64,000 nucleotides of DNA from Sarcomyxa edulis (lineage: Eukaryota; Basidiomycota; Agaricomycetes; Agaricales; Mycenaceae). The stretch is taken from assembly GCA_009761415.1 (NCBI GenBank), contig QUOL01000006.1, positions 1,178,001 to 1,242,000 on the forward strand, given 5' to 3'. The position numbers were made by a program, and so were the translations under genes. Below, piece by piece: positions 11,223-25,572 of this stretch (its first letter is position 1; each line of letters opens with the position of its first letter). The notes beneath the pieces are model-generated. The model was not told the origin of the DNA. It saw nothing but the letters and a program-made list of their open reading frames with translations, and made no database searches.

Positions 11223-14200
11223 ATGAATGCGACAGAACTGCTCGCCAATACCCTATCTCCTGGTGCGCCACTCTCTTTTTCGCGTCTCTAACAATCAGCA
11301 TTATTCATCCATCCATTTTCTCTGGTCATCAGATACGAATACGCGTCAGGATGCCACACAAAAACTCGATAATGCGTCCAGGGAGAACTATGTGAGCTAA
11401 TTTTTATACTCGTTGCTGTCTCAAAGTTCTGACGCTTTTCTCGCGATGATATAGCCGGAGTACATGCTGATGCTGTCCTCGGTGCTGGTCAACGAGAGTA
11501 CTCCGCTGCACGTGCGGAATGCCGCTGGACTAGCATTGAAGAACGCTTTAACCGCTCGGGTACGACTCCATCATCCCCTAAAGTTGTCTACGTATCTCAC
11601 TCTTTCTAACCTTTATTCCAGGAGGCTACCCGGCAGACGGATTACTCCAATAGATGGTTGAGTCTGAACAACGATACGAAGGGCAAGATCAAACAAGATT
11701 CGCTCATAACTCTTGGCTCGAGTTCTTCCAAAGCTGGCGCTTTTGCTGCCCAAGTAGTCTCTGCGATTGCTGCTGTAGAGTTGCCTCAAGGACATTGGCC
11801 AGAATTGATCGAGCTTCTGTTGGGTTTCGTTAACAACCAGAACAATACGAACCTGAAAATTGCTACTCTTCAGACCATCGGTTTCATCTGCGAGACCATA
11901 GTGAGTCATTATCCTATACTGTTCTTGCCCATCTTCAAGGCTGACATTTCTCTATAGAAACCTGAGATTTTGAGCCTACGCTCCAATGAAATCCTTACTG
12001 CCGTCATCCACGGTGCACGCAAAGAAGAGCCGTCACCTGAAGTGCAATTGGCTGCCATCCATGCATTATACAACTCCCTCGAGTTTGTTCGCGAGAATTT
12101 TGAGCGTGAGGTGCGTACGATTGTGATGCATTCTCTTCATCTGTATTGATCTCTTCTATTCAGGGTGAGAGGAACTACATCATGCAAGTTGTTTGTGAAG
12201 CTACGCAGAATGCTTCTGTGGCTGTTCAGGTTGGAGCTTTTGAGGTTCTGGTGCGAATAATGGGTTTGTACTACGACAAGATGGCGTTCTACATGGAACA
12301 AGCTCTATTCGGCGTAGGTTCTTCTCGTTTGTTCTTTCGATGATCTCTGTGCTTACAGGACTATAGTTAACAGTTGTAGGAATGAAGCATCCTGACGAGA
12401 GGGTTGCCTTGCAAGCTGTCGAATTTTGGTCTACAGTATGCGAGGAAGAAGTTGAGTTGGCGCTCGAATTTCAAGAGGTCCGTTGATTTTTCCCATACTC
12501 CGATTCAGTCGATGCTCATAGATGATTCCTAGGCTCAGGAATACGGTGAGACACCGGAGAACGAATCCAAGGATTTCGCCAAGATAGCACTTCCAGAGAT
12601 CATCCCAGTCCTGCTCCTTCTCCTCACTAAGCAAGATGAGGACGAAGATGACATCAACGATGACTGGAATATCTCCATGGCCGCCGGGACATGTCTTAAC
12701 CTTCTAGCAGCAGCTGTTCAGGACGCAATTGTACCCGCTGTAATCCCCTTCATTGAGGCTCACATCAAGGCCCAGGATTGGCACCAACGCGAAGCCGCCG
12801 TCATGACGTTCGGCTCGATTCTGGAGGGACCTGACCCTGCTATTCTTACGCCTCTTGTCAACCAAGCCCTTCCTCTGCTGATCGACATGATGACCGACAC
12901 TAACATGAACGTCAAAGACACGACAGCATGGACGTTGGGACGGATTTGCGATCTTCTCATCTCCTGCATCAAGCCGGATGTACACCTTCATCCTCTTGTG
13001 TCTGCCCTGGTGACTGGTTTAGGCGATAGCCCGCGGATTGTGGCCAACTGCTGTTGGGCATTGATGAACCTCGCTGATCAACTTGGATCTTATTACGAAG
13101 ACGAGACAGAGAATGCGCCGAGCGGACCTCTATCGCCATATTATGAAGGTGTCATCCAGGCGCTGCTCCGTGTAACAGAGACGTGGGTTCTTCTTCTTGC
13201 AGTTGATGACAATATTATAACTGACGTTTATACGCAGTGCCGGAAACGAAGCCAACTTTAGAACGTCTGCCTACGAAGCAATAACCGCATATATCGCACA
13301 TGCGACCGTCGACGTCATTCCTGTTGTTCAAAACACTGTCGTCGCTATTCTTCAGAGAATGGAACAACTGTTGGGGATGCAGGTGTGTGATTCTATACTT
13401 CTCGCTTGACTTGTTCTAATATTTCTACTCAGAATCAAATTCTCGGCATCGACGACCGTAACAACTGGAACGAACTGCAAAGCAATTTCTGCAGTGTGGT
13501 CATTGTAAGGCTTCTCTTTTTTGCTTCGTTGTTAGTATTAGGTGTTTATGTTCATCGACAGAGCGTTATCCGCAAACTCAATGAGGGCATCCAGCCTCTG
13601 GCAGACCGAATCATGACATTAATCCTGCAGCTGATCCAGGCCGCAGGAAAAACATCGACAGTGCTAGAGGACGCTTTCTTGGTCGTAGGCTCACTAGCGT
13701 CGGGTACGCCTTATCAACAATGCTTTGATGGTCATTTGTGCTGATGGAATCTTTCTTGTGTAGCCCTCGAGATCAACTTCTCGCCATACATCCAGGCGTT
13801 TTTGCCATATTTGTACCCTGCTCTCAAGGCCCATGAGGACACTCAACTGTGCACTGTCGCTGTTGGCATCATTGGCGATATCTCTCGTGCACTTGGAGAA
13901 CAAAGCGCTCAGTACGCCAACGCTTTCATGAGCGTTCTTCTTGAAAACCTACAAAGCGACGTCCTCAACCGTAATGTCAAAATCTCGATACTTTCATGTT
14001 TCGGTGATATTGCCCTCGCTATCGGACCATCCTTCGAGCCGTACCTCGACACCACGATGGAAGTCCTACGACAAGCAGGCTCTCTCCAACCTAATCCAGT
14101 GAGTCACTTCGTTTCTTGCATGACATCAGCTCTTGGTATTCATGCGGATTCGATAGCTTGATTACGATAGCATGGACTACGTCGGCCAACTTCGTGAGGG

Positions 14201-14627
14201 TATCCTCGAGGCCTACACCGGAATCATCACCGGTCTAAAAAGCACCGAGAAAGGTAAGAACGATGCATACGCCGGATAGCGCAGAAACTAATCCTCTAAA
14301 CTCTTCACAGTTGTCATACTTCTACCGCACTCGCAGTACATCTTGGATCTCGTCCAGCGCTGTCTTGCGGACGAGGAGCGGACTGACGCCGTAGTCAAAC
14401 TCTCGTATGGGCTTCTTGGAGACCTTGCGGATTGCTTCCCCAACGGCGAAATTAAGCAACTTCTACTCTCTGAATGGATCGCTCTAGAGGTCCGGTCGAA
14501 GACCCGTATGCCTGGCGATGCCAAGAAGACGATGCGGTGGGCCAGAGAAGTGCGTTTATCCTTATTATTTGCGATTCAAAGTCTCACAGTATCTTTTCTC
14601 AAGATGATCAAGCGGGCTACTGCCTAA
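11223..14627 (+). CDS. KAP95: Importin subunit beta-1 (karyopherin Kap95)
   Basis: Nuclear import receptor that carries importin alpha-cargo complexes through nuclear pores and is released by Ran-GTP. Fifteen exons give 866 residues, close to yeast Kap95: 11223-11262, 11333-11391, 11455-11559, 11622-11900, 11958-12110, 12164-12313, 12367-12477, 12533-13182, 13238-13382, 13433-13504, 13562-13703, 13764-14098, 14157-14253, 14311-14549, 14604-14627. HEAT repeats run throughout. Diagnostic stretches are [20 protein letters not shown], an acidic run in the loop [20 protein letters not shown], and [16 protein letters not shown]. The last exon is just 24 nt (MIKRATA). Confidence 0.95.
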
Positions 14628-15173
14628 ATTCCGGACATTCTTCAAAATTCTCTTCTTCGCTCTTTCTCGATGTCATTCTGGCCTGCTCTTCATATCTTTT
14701 CTTCTCATCCTGCATGCAATCTACACTCTTTTCTTCTCTTTGGTCGATCGCTCTCTGAAGGAGGCACCCTACAAAATTACGACTTGCATGCTATAGACGG
14801 CGGATTATATTATCTTGTCCTTCACTCACGTTTATGACCCGGTTTCTCATTACTCCCTCAATCTAACTCTCCTTGTATCCTTTACGAGTCAGTCTTGTTC
14901 ACGCTCTACATATCAGCCCAACTCTCCCGCTTTCCAACCTCATTCTGTTTCGCACCTTATATTGTCCCTTTGTCGAGTAATCAGATTGGAGTTTTCATTG
15001 TTTTTGCCTCAATCCCCCGCACGCCTGAATCGCAAATCACTATTGTTATATCCCGCTCAATGCAATTGTATAATGTACATATTACTGTTCAAATCTAGGG
15101 TAATTGGTCGTCGACCACACTAAAGCCGAGTAGAGAACCTGCACCGCCACCATCTCCCTTCTCCGAGTCTTTC
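14628..15173. other. Intergenic, pyrimidine-rich
   Basis: Carries the importin beta 3' flank and the TFIIE beta upstream region. It is rich in CT runs (for example around 14640-14710 and 14850-14960). No gene or RNA structure is recognised. Confidence 0.5.
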
Positions 15174-16359
15174 ATGTCGAAGTTAGCAAAAGATACAGCA
15201 GCGTTCAAATCAGCTCTCCATAGACAGGATTATTCATCATGGCATTCACAACCTGCTCCTCCGAACTCCCAGCCTGCACCTGTTCCATCGAAGACCTCAC
15301 ATAGTGCATCGCCAGATGCCACTTCTCCGCCCGCATCGTCACCTGGCGCATCTAGCTCGAAGAAAAAGCGACCAAAGACCAGTACGACGATGACTGACTT
15401 CACACAGCTCATTGTTTGATTTACTATGCAATAGACATTGTATACTCCCAACCTGCCGACACTGGTAGTGGGACGAATATCAATACCCAACTTGTCTATG
15501 CCGTGAACCATCTCAAGGTGAACTACATATATCATGCATCATACCTCGGACATCTATATATTCCTCTCATCTAGTCTACGCCGAATCCTATGCGACTGCA
15601 AGATATTGCTATCGTCACAAATACCCCCTTGGACTCGGACCCTGTTCTCCTTGAGAAGTTCAAAGCGCACGACCGCATTGCATGGGACCCTAAGACTGAT
15701 CTATACTCATACAAGGTATCATCATTGACTTTGCATCTTAGTTCTCGTCTAATCGTGAATGGCAGCATGAATTTAATTTTCGTAATAAAGCTGCCTTACT
15801 CGTGGAGATTCAACGGCAAACTCGCAAGGGCGGCGGAATCCCCGTACGCGCTCTGAAAGAATCGTGGAAGGAGGCTCCGGCTGCGATCGAGGAATTGGAG
15901 AAGGAAGGGGAGGTGCTTGTCACCAGGACAGTCAAAGATGGTCAGTTACGGATGGTCTTCTGGAATGAAATCAAGCCGAACGAAGAGAGTGGAGGTATGA
16001 GCGTGGAGAAAGGTGAGCACGTCGTTCATGTCTATTGCACCTTGGCTGATCCTTTCGTTAGAATTCCTTGATCTGTGGCATTCTCTGAAGGTACCAACTG
16101 ACGCTGATTTGCTCAGGCAGCTAGCGTCTGGTCTGTTCTTTTTTCTGTCATCCACAGTCACATCTCGTCTAACCATCCGGTTTCATACTCAGAGGGTCTC
16201 CAGGTGACAGCAGCGGAGGCTCTTGCGCCCAAAGCTCCTACTACGAAGAAAAAAGGCAAACGCGGAGGCGCTCCTCGACAGCGCCAGGTGCGTATTACGA
16301 ATACCCATTTGAAGGGCGAGATCGATTTGTCCAAAGATTATGTTGCTCCTGGCAAGTAG
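15174..16359 (+). CDS. TFA2: Transcription initiation factor TFIIE, beta subunit
   Basis: General transcription factor subunit that joins TFIIE alpha in the RNA polymerase II pre-initiation complex and helps recruit TFIIH. Six exons give 304 residues: 15174-15381, 15435-15517, 15575-15715, 15766-16012, 16062-16130, 16193-16359. The N-terminus is a Ser/Pro/Ala-rich linker ending in KKKRPKT. The tandem winged-helix core follows (about 70-230), including IAWDPKTDLYSYKHEFNFRN and KGGGIPVRALKESWKEA. The tail is basic (TTKKKGKRGGAPRQRQ) and then reads VRITNTHLKGEIDLSKDY, both typical of the family. Confidence 0.92.
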
Positions 16360-16553
16360 CATGCTTATTATGCACATAGAGCTGGCCTTTGTACTTTGCA
16401 AATTTGATTGTAAACTTGTTGAAAATAACAAAATATCACTTCATACCCATTAGCGCTGAAGCTTGAAGTGCGGTACTGAAGAGATAAGAAATAATGTTCG
16501 GCGGCAATATTAATCAGTGTACAGCAAAAAAAATGTGCTAAGCACATCCAAAA

Positions 16554-16640
16554 TCTCAGCACTCGGGATCGAACCGAGGACACCCAGATAACGATATATC
16601 CTATTACAGTCTGATGCTCTTCCAACTGAGCTATGCTGAG
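16554..16640 (-). tRNA. tRNA-Tyr (GTA) with intron
   Basis: On the minus strand the acceptor CTCAGCA pairs with TGCTGAG, giving a C1-G72 pair, the hallmark of eukaryotic tRNA-Tyr. The D arm GCTC...GAGC and T arm CTCGG-TTCGATC-CCGAG fold perfectly. The anticodon stem TCAGA/TCTGG closes once an insert of about 14 nt is removed right after A37, leaving loop CTGTAAA-type sequence with anticodon GTA. Position and length fit a standard tRNA-Tyr intron. CCA is not encoded. Confidence 0.93.
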
Positions 16641-17409
16641 ATCATGATATTGCGGTTAGCGGCGTGATCTTCATCGGGTCCCCTCCTAGAGCTGCGGCAC
16701 TGATCAAATGGTAGACTCGACGTCGACAAGCTCCCATGAACGTCGAGAAAACGTCAAACATAATGTTGATCAGTACCGTCGTCTTCAAGAAGCCGTGCAT
16801 CCTCCCTGTACACTAATCTCCATCTTCAGCGCATGCAGGTCGTGAGCTAAGGTGACCTTGGCGCCTTCGTCCCAATATCTCAAGGGCTCACTGAGTCACT
16901 GTCTCATCGAATGTACAACCAAGGAGTTCACATTTGCATATGCACAGGTGATCAGAATGAACATTATGCGTCATCCTGTAGCAATTTCTACCCCCAACTC
17001 GAAGGGTGCAGATTGCCATTCCACTGAGCTACAACGCTGTCGAGATACTCATTCACCTTCTATTCGACACCTAGATTTCAGAACAAGTCAACATAGTCAC
17101 TCCGCTACGTCTATGTTCCAATCTGTGCGCTTAAAGAGAGTACTCATGCAGCGCGTCGGCTCAAGGTGCGCCACCCGCACGATTATTCATCTCATCTTCT
17201 CAAGCTGACCAAAAACGTATTCTTTGTAAAGCCCTCATGTAAGGCAATTGCAAGCAGACACCAGGTCACCCGTTTTCATCCGCACGAAGGATGCATATCC
17301 CATGATCCTAATGGGCCATATATAACGACTCTGGTCAGGTAGCTCGAACACCACAATCTTCACTTATCTCGCACTCTACTCAGTCTCAGTCTTGCCTCTT
17401 TGATATATC
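16641..17409. other. Intergenic region with a tRNA-like relic
   Basis: No protein gene is seen. On the minus strand near 16970-17037 there is a box-A-like TAGCTCAGTGG followed by a hairpin, resembling the 5' half of a tRNA. The D stem and T arm do not close, so I regard it as a possible relic only. Confidence 0.35.
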
Positions 17410-18054
17410 ATGCCTTCTCTCGAGCTCATTACCAACGTCGAAGTGAGTGATCCTCCTCCTCTATATATCTTGTTCTGACCCTTGTCTTAGCTGACTGATG
17501 CTAGACCGTTAGTTCTGGAGTTCTCGAAGGTATGTTGTCTCACTCATATTTACAGGGAAAACTATCCACATGCTTATCACGTGCACAGCTTTTTGCCGAC
17601 CTCCTCAAGCTTCCCGAGTCGGCCATCCTGATCACTTACACCTACAACAAGGACTTTGCCTTCAAGGGAAATTTCGAGCCTGCGTTTCTACTCCACATGG
17701 TACTTGGCACATTCTTTGGCTTCTCTATGAAGCTGACAGCTTCGCTGTTTTTCTAGACAGCATTAGAGGGCCTGGATCAGGAAAAGAACGAAACATACAG
17801 CAAGGCTTTCTTTGGCTTCCTCTCTGAGAAACTGGGCGTCCCAGGCGATCGCGGCTTTGTGTATGTGTTTCGAGTTTATGGGATTTACATATACTAATAT
17901 GGTGCTGCAGAACATTCAATGCTCTTCCAAGGGCATTCATAGCGTGAATTACAAACATGTCTCTCTTTCTACGTCTCGTTTCGCTGACTTTTACATTTTG
18001 GATCCTAGGCTCAACGGAATGACCCTCGCTACCATCTTAGCAAATAGCAAATAG
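17410..18054 (+). CDS. MIF-family tautomerase
   Basis: Small protein of the macrophage migration inhibitory factor / D-dopachrome tautomerase superfamily, whose members are keto-enol tautomerases using the N-terminal proline. Six exons give 121 residues: 17410-17442, 17491-17529, 17589-17699, 17757-17860, 17911-17943, 18009-18054. It starts MPSLELITNVELTDARPLVL, so Pro is exposed once Met is removed, as the family requires. ITYTYNKDFAFKGNFEPAFL and SEKLGVPGDRGFVTFNALPR match the conserved core. Introns are frequent for so short a gene. A role in metabolism or signalling in fungi cannot be deduced. Confidence 0.88.
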
Positions 18055-18810
18055 AGCATATACGGAGATCAGCTTACGATTGTACAAGTAGAACAAATTC
18101 AAAAACCACTCACTTTCAATTTTGTATCGTCTATCTGATTTCGGGGGTCAACGGGAACACTGGACAGGCCGGTATCGCAAATTGTGGCGCATACGTGCAA
18201 CATATGTGGCGCTATTTCTTTAAACTCAGGTCGACACTATATTCCACTGTGTTTCACTGCTTCTCAGACAGAACATCTGAATCCCCAGGGCAATCGCTTT
18301 TAGGTTAGGTTGTCAGGATTTTACACAATCGGCTGACCTGCAAACTCATTCGACGACTTGACGAACAAGAACAACCCAATCGCGTCAGTACGGAAAATGT
18401 CTGCGGCGATGTTCACGACAGCGGGGTCAGAGAATGTCAATAGGGTACTCAAATTTGATCACTGAGGCCAAAACACGTTAGTGGAAGGAGCGGACGAATT
18501 AACGGCGTAGAGTGTTGATGAAATGGACGAACAGATGACGAGTACACGTTAGAATGAGAAAAGCCACGTCGAAAAAATAGATTGTGGCTCACTTAATGCA
18601 TCAGTCCCCACCGTGTCGATGACGGTAGTGGCGGTAGAGTGTTTCAAATACCATTCCGCCTTGAACAAATATTGTCTATGAGTAGATTGATTCTGCTATA
18701 CGTTCAGTGAATACTGCTCACCATCCGTGTGCAAAGTGCTGCCACATCTCATCCGAGCTGTATTGCCAGAAGTAAAATAGCCAAACACATTTGTTTTAAG
18801 GTAGTGACAA
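18055..18810 (-). other. Gap holding weak minus-strand coding fragments
   Basis: Between the two genes lie minus-strand fragments that read like exons: one ending in TAA at 18321 (SDPAVVNIAADIFRTDAIGL, then FLFVKSSNEF), one around 18600-18660 (EWYLKHSTATTVIDTVGTDA) and one around 18720-18780 (FWQYSSDEMWQHFAHG). I could not join them in one frame or name a family. They may be a small gene or a decayed one downstream of the halogenase. Confidence 0.3.
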
Positions 18811-20933
<2,123 letters not shown>

Positions 20934-22089
20934 GTTGCTAGGACGAGAGGGTGAGTAGATGTTGGCTGGGAGTTTATGTATCGAGACTGATCTTTATACT
21001 TATGCTCTGAGCTATATAAGTGTCGATCTATCATCCAGGGCAGCGATAGTCGTCTCTCACCCGAATATGCTGGATTCATCTTCAACGGCGATCAGAACAA
21101 CCTGACAATCAATCGATTGTCACCGTCATGGGAGGCTCCTGAGGGAGCCCCAATTTCGGTAGTATTGAGCAACAAAAGCTGTGGCAACGTCTGAAACTTC
21201 AAGACCCACTGTTGTCTATCAACGACCTCGGGTTCCAGAGTGTATTTTGCTCCTAATTCAGTCGTCAGTGGTCAATCGTTTGGATATACTCCACTCACTT
21301 GTTCCGAGCAAAAAGGCCTACTAGTAAGATACTGCGATTCGATAATAGAGAACACGTGCGGCTCACATTCAAAGGCATGAACTTTGTATTTTGGAGACGT
21401 CTCGGTCTATCGATATCGATTAGCCATTGTGTCTTGTCAATCAGAGTGTCGATCTAGTGAAATTCGGTCAACAGTGCCGTTGTCCACCACGCAAACTCTC
21501 ATTGCAAACACTGTTCTCTTGTCTCAGTTGATCAGACTAAGATGCAGTATTCACCTAAAAGCCCTCATCTCAGAGAGAGGTTCATGATCTTGAAAGTAGA
21601 TTTCAAGAGGCACGGATAAAATACAGGTGTTATTCGGCTGCAAAATAACGGTACTAGACTACTAGCACTAATCAAAAGGTCAGACATCGCGGTTTCGGGT
21701 GAATTGGGCGATACTGACTAGAAAATGCTAATGCTAGCCAGCGGAGGGACTGAGATGCCCAAGACACTCAGTTGCAGCAGGTATGGTGTCGTCAGTAAAA
21801 ATGGCCACCATTTTCCGAGTAGTGTCGAGAATTCGCAGAGACCCAGGGAAAGACTCGTCCTGCCTGTAAGATGGGACATTATGTCGAAAAGTGTAGGTGC
21901 CAATTACAGATTTGAGGTTCTGAGATGCAGTCGTGCATGATGAACGCTGGAAGAAGTCCGGAAGAAGGCGCAGTTTGAGATCGAACTTTCGATCTGACGT
22001 GTCGGCCACGACAACACTTTCTGAACATTCGTTGGCCACAAGCTTTAGATGCTTTTCACGCTATAGAACATCCTCTTTAATTCTCTAAT
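20934..22089 (-). other. Gap with open frames of uncertain status
   Basis: Minus-strand frames look coding in places: around 21120-21250 (EPEVVDRQQWVLKFQTLPQL, stop near 21103), around 21385-21445 (LIDKTQWLIDIDRPRRLQN) and around 21734-22035 (KFDLKLRLLPDFFQRSS). Intron-like borders exist between them, but no continuous model with an ATG could be built and no family is recognised. This may be a divergent or decayed gene facing the Hsp70 gene. Confidence 0.3.
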
Positions 22090-25000
22090 ATGCATAACCT
22101 ATATCTCTGGAACACCCTATGTCTCTTCGTCATAGCCCTGGTCCCACCATCGACCTTCGCATCGGTTCTCGCGATCGACTATGGAACAGATTGGATAAAG
22201 GCGTCCTTGATGAAGCCAGGCGTGCCATTTGACGTTCTACTTAACAAGGACTCAAAACGAAAGATACAGGCTTCAGTAGGGTGGAAGAATACCGATAGGC
22301 TCTTCGGAGGGGATGCCTTCAACCTCGTACGTGCTGTTACTAGTCACTCTGAGCCAGATTGCCTCAAAGTCGGTTTCTATCTAACATACAGGCCTCCCGT
22401 TTCCCATCTGATTCATTCTCCTCGATAAAATATCTACAAGCAGCCCCATTCGATTCTGCAGTGACATCATTCTACACAACAATATCCACTGCGGACGTTG
22501 TCGAAACTACACGAAAGACCGTAGCACTCAAACAATCCGATGGAACAGAATGGGCCGTCGAAGAACTCATCGCCATGCAATTCGCGTACGTCAAACAGCT
22601 AGCTGAATCTGTCGCAGGTGAAGTGGTTAGCGATGTCATCGTCACTGTCCCTCCCTTCTATACGCAATTCGAGCGGGATGCCGTGGCGGACGCGATCGAA
22701 ATATCAGGTCTAAGGACTCTGGCCTTGATTAATGACGGGACGGCCGTAGCGGTCAACTATGCCATGACGAGAACCTTCACTACACCCGAATATCATGTTA
22801 TATATGATGCCGGAGCGTCGTCTATTCGAGCTACGATCGTGGGCTTCGCTACCGCACCGGACACCAAAACCACAACTGGTGGAACACATATAACTGTCGC
22901 AGGTGTGGGTTATGATCGTACGACAGGTGGTACGGAACTCGATCGGAGACTCCGTGATATCTTGGTGGAGAATTTCAACGCCAAGCACGGTAAAGATATC
23001 AGGACTGACAAGAGAGGTATGGCGAAATTGTGGAAAGAAGCTGGAAGGATCAAGGCAATTCTTAGTGCTAATTCAGACGCAACTGCTACCGTGAGCCTTG
23101 CTTTTTGTTATTCTGCATGGGCCTTTGTCTGATGTAGCTCGTAGATCGAGAGTCTAGCTTGGGATATTGACTTCAAATCTAAAGTCACTAGAGCTACCTT
23201 TGAAGACGCTTGTGCAGACCTCAAAGACCACTTTGCGAAACCTATCACAGACGCTTTGGAGGGTGCTGGACTGACTATGGTATGTTCAACCCTACGTCGC
23301 GAGCCCTGCATCCCATCTTAACATTACGATAGGAAAATATAACATCGGTAATCCTTACCGGTGGAAGCACGAGGACGCCCATGATTCAAGCCGCTGTCAA
23401 AGCTGCCGTTGGAGAGTGAGTTTTACGCTTTGATTTGCATTTGCAGGTATCTGACATCCTGGTAGAGATAAAATTGCTCTGAACGTCAATGCCGATGAAG
23501 CAGCGGTCCTTGGTAGACGCCTGCCTATTTCTCATATCTTAATCTATAATCTGACTATCCACTTTCTTATTCTAGGAGCGGCATTTCATGGTGCAGGGCT
23601 CAGCCGACAGTTCAAAACTAAGAACATCAAAGTGACAGATATCATTGTCCATGATATACAAGCATCTTACTTCGCCTCGGCCACCGCCGCAAATGCAAAA
23701 CCGCGTACTATCACTACTGTTATCTTTCCCAAGGGTTCCAAGGTAGGGACGAAGAAAACCTTGACGTTCAAGAGGAAAGAGGATTTCTCCGTTTGGTTTG
23801 ACTATAAGACTGCAGTTGCACCGTGAGTGGTCTTAAGAGTTTTTTTGGTGTGGTGTTTGACCGGTACAACAGAGGGTTCCCCACACAAATGTTGGAGGCT
23901 GAGATCTCGGGTGTAAGTGAGGCATTGGGCAACCTCACGGAGCGTGGAGCGACCGAACCAGTCGTGAAGGCTACAGTAACTCTCTCGGAATCAGGATTTG
24001 TCTCCGTCTCCCAAGCAATTGCGTTTGGAGAGATCAAGGATGATTCTATCGCAGGTGCGTTGTATATTATGACCATATTCCATCCAGATACTCAATACTC
24101 AGCATTTTTCGTACAGGTAAATTGAAAGGATTCTTTGGTTCCGGAAACTCTGCGGAAAACGAAGACACAGCTGCACAGGCGGTACTCGAAAACGCTCTTC
24201 CACGGGATCCGGCTACGGATTCTGCAGCTGTCCCATCTCCTTCTGCGTCCGACGAAAAGTCGGCCGAAAAGGACAAGAAAGTGCTGCCCAAGGATCTGAA
24301 CACCATCAAGCTTAATATTACGACCAACTTCGCATCGATACCGCCTATGACTGTTCCAGAAAAGAAAGAGGCTCGTAATAGGTTCGTCGTCTTGCGAGTA
24401 TCAATGCATCCTACTTGTTCTGACTTTTGTATGATGCATACAGATTACGCGTCATCGATCAGATAGAGATAGCTAAGAACCGCAAAGAAGAAGCTCGAAA
24501 TGGACTCGAAGGTTATCTATATCGCGTGCGGGATCTGCTTGATGAAGAGAACCGCGATACGCCGTTCAGAAAATGTTCGCAGCAGGGAGAAAGAGCAGCT
24601 ATGGCCAAGAAATTGGAGGAAACGTTCGAATGGTTGCATGAACATGGTGATGTCGCCGAGACATCGCAATTCCTGGATAAACGGAATGCCTTAGAGTGCG
24701 TTTCGTTCATGTTCCTCCTCCGCGCAAGTAACTAATCTCTAAAATGTTTTCGTGTTCTTAGGAGTCTTGAACGACCAGTCATTCATCGATACCAAGAAAT
24801 TGAAGCGTTCCCGCACGCGCTCAACAGCAGTCAGATGTGGAACTGGAGTACTCGGTTATTCCTAGCTGAAGCAAGATCGAACTTGACGGCAGAACAAGCC
24901 GCGGATCTTCCGTCCAAGTGGACGAAGGAGGAACTGGACGGTTTGGAGAAGACGCTGAAAGAGCACGAGACGTGGCTGAACATCTGGGTGGAGAAACAAA

Positions 25001-25272
25001 AGTCGGTGCCTATGAATGAGGATCCGGTGATCGAGACGACGGAGATGAAGGCGAGAGCGAAGGTACTGGAGACGGCGCTGCAGAAGTTGGTTAGGCGGAA
25101 GATACCCAAGGTTAAAAAGACGACGACCACAGCCGCGACGAGTACGAGTGCTGCAGAGGAAACGGAGGCATCGGAACATCAAGAAGAGGGCTCTTCGGGG
25201 TCAGATTCTGTTCCCGTCCCAGAGGAGTCGAGCGCACCTCCTACGGGGGAAGATGTTCATGACGAATTGTAG
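22090..25272 (+). CDS. ER-lumenal Hsp70-family chaperone (Lhs1/GRP170 type)
   Basis: Large Hsp70 of the endoplasmic reticulum; family members act as nucleotide exchange factors and holdases for BiP. Ten exons give 885 residues: 22090-22326, 22392-23090, 23145-23279, 23333-23415, 23466-23512, 23576-23822, 23873-24054, 24117-24381, 24444-24695, 24762-25272. A signal peptide (FVIALVPPSTFAS) is followed by the ATPase phosphate-1 motif LAIDYGTDWIKAS. The adenosine motif is ILTGGSTRTPMIQ. After the substrate domain comes a long acidic loop (about 650-700), then a helical lid with a coiled-coil tail. The last four residues are HDEL, the ER retention signal. LHS1/HYOU1 is the best match; canonical BiP is excluded by length and divergent motifs. 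Confidence 0.92.
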
Positions 25273-25572
25273 ATACATACAGATATACATTATTGGGACT
25301 TGCCATTGCAATACGCAGCATCACGAATATTTTTTCTCAAGGCTGTAAGTATGTTTTGTCGGAGTACGAAAGTCAAGCAGATCGAGACTGCCAGAGCGTG
25401 TCACGGCCAAAGACCTCCTACTGGGACTGCAATTTCTATCTCCATCAGCCTGGTTCCGACGGAACTATCTACTAGCTATTTTTCCTAATACTTCTCTACT
25501 CAAACCCTTGGAATCGACGAGTCGCAATCACGCTACTGCTTATACCCGGATCCCCAAGTAATTGCTTTGCCA
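25273..25572. other. Intergenic
   Basis: A 300-bp gap between two co-oriented genes. No gene, tRNA or repeat was recognised. Confidence 0.5.
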
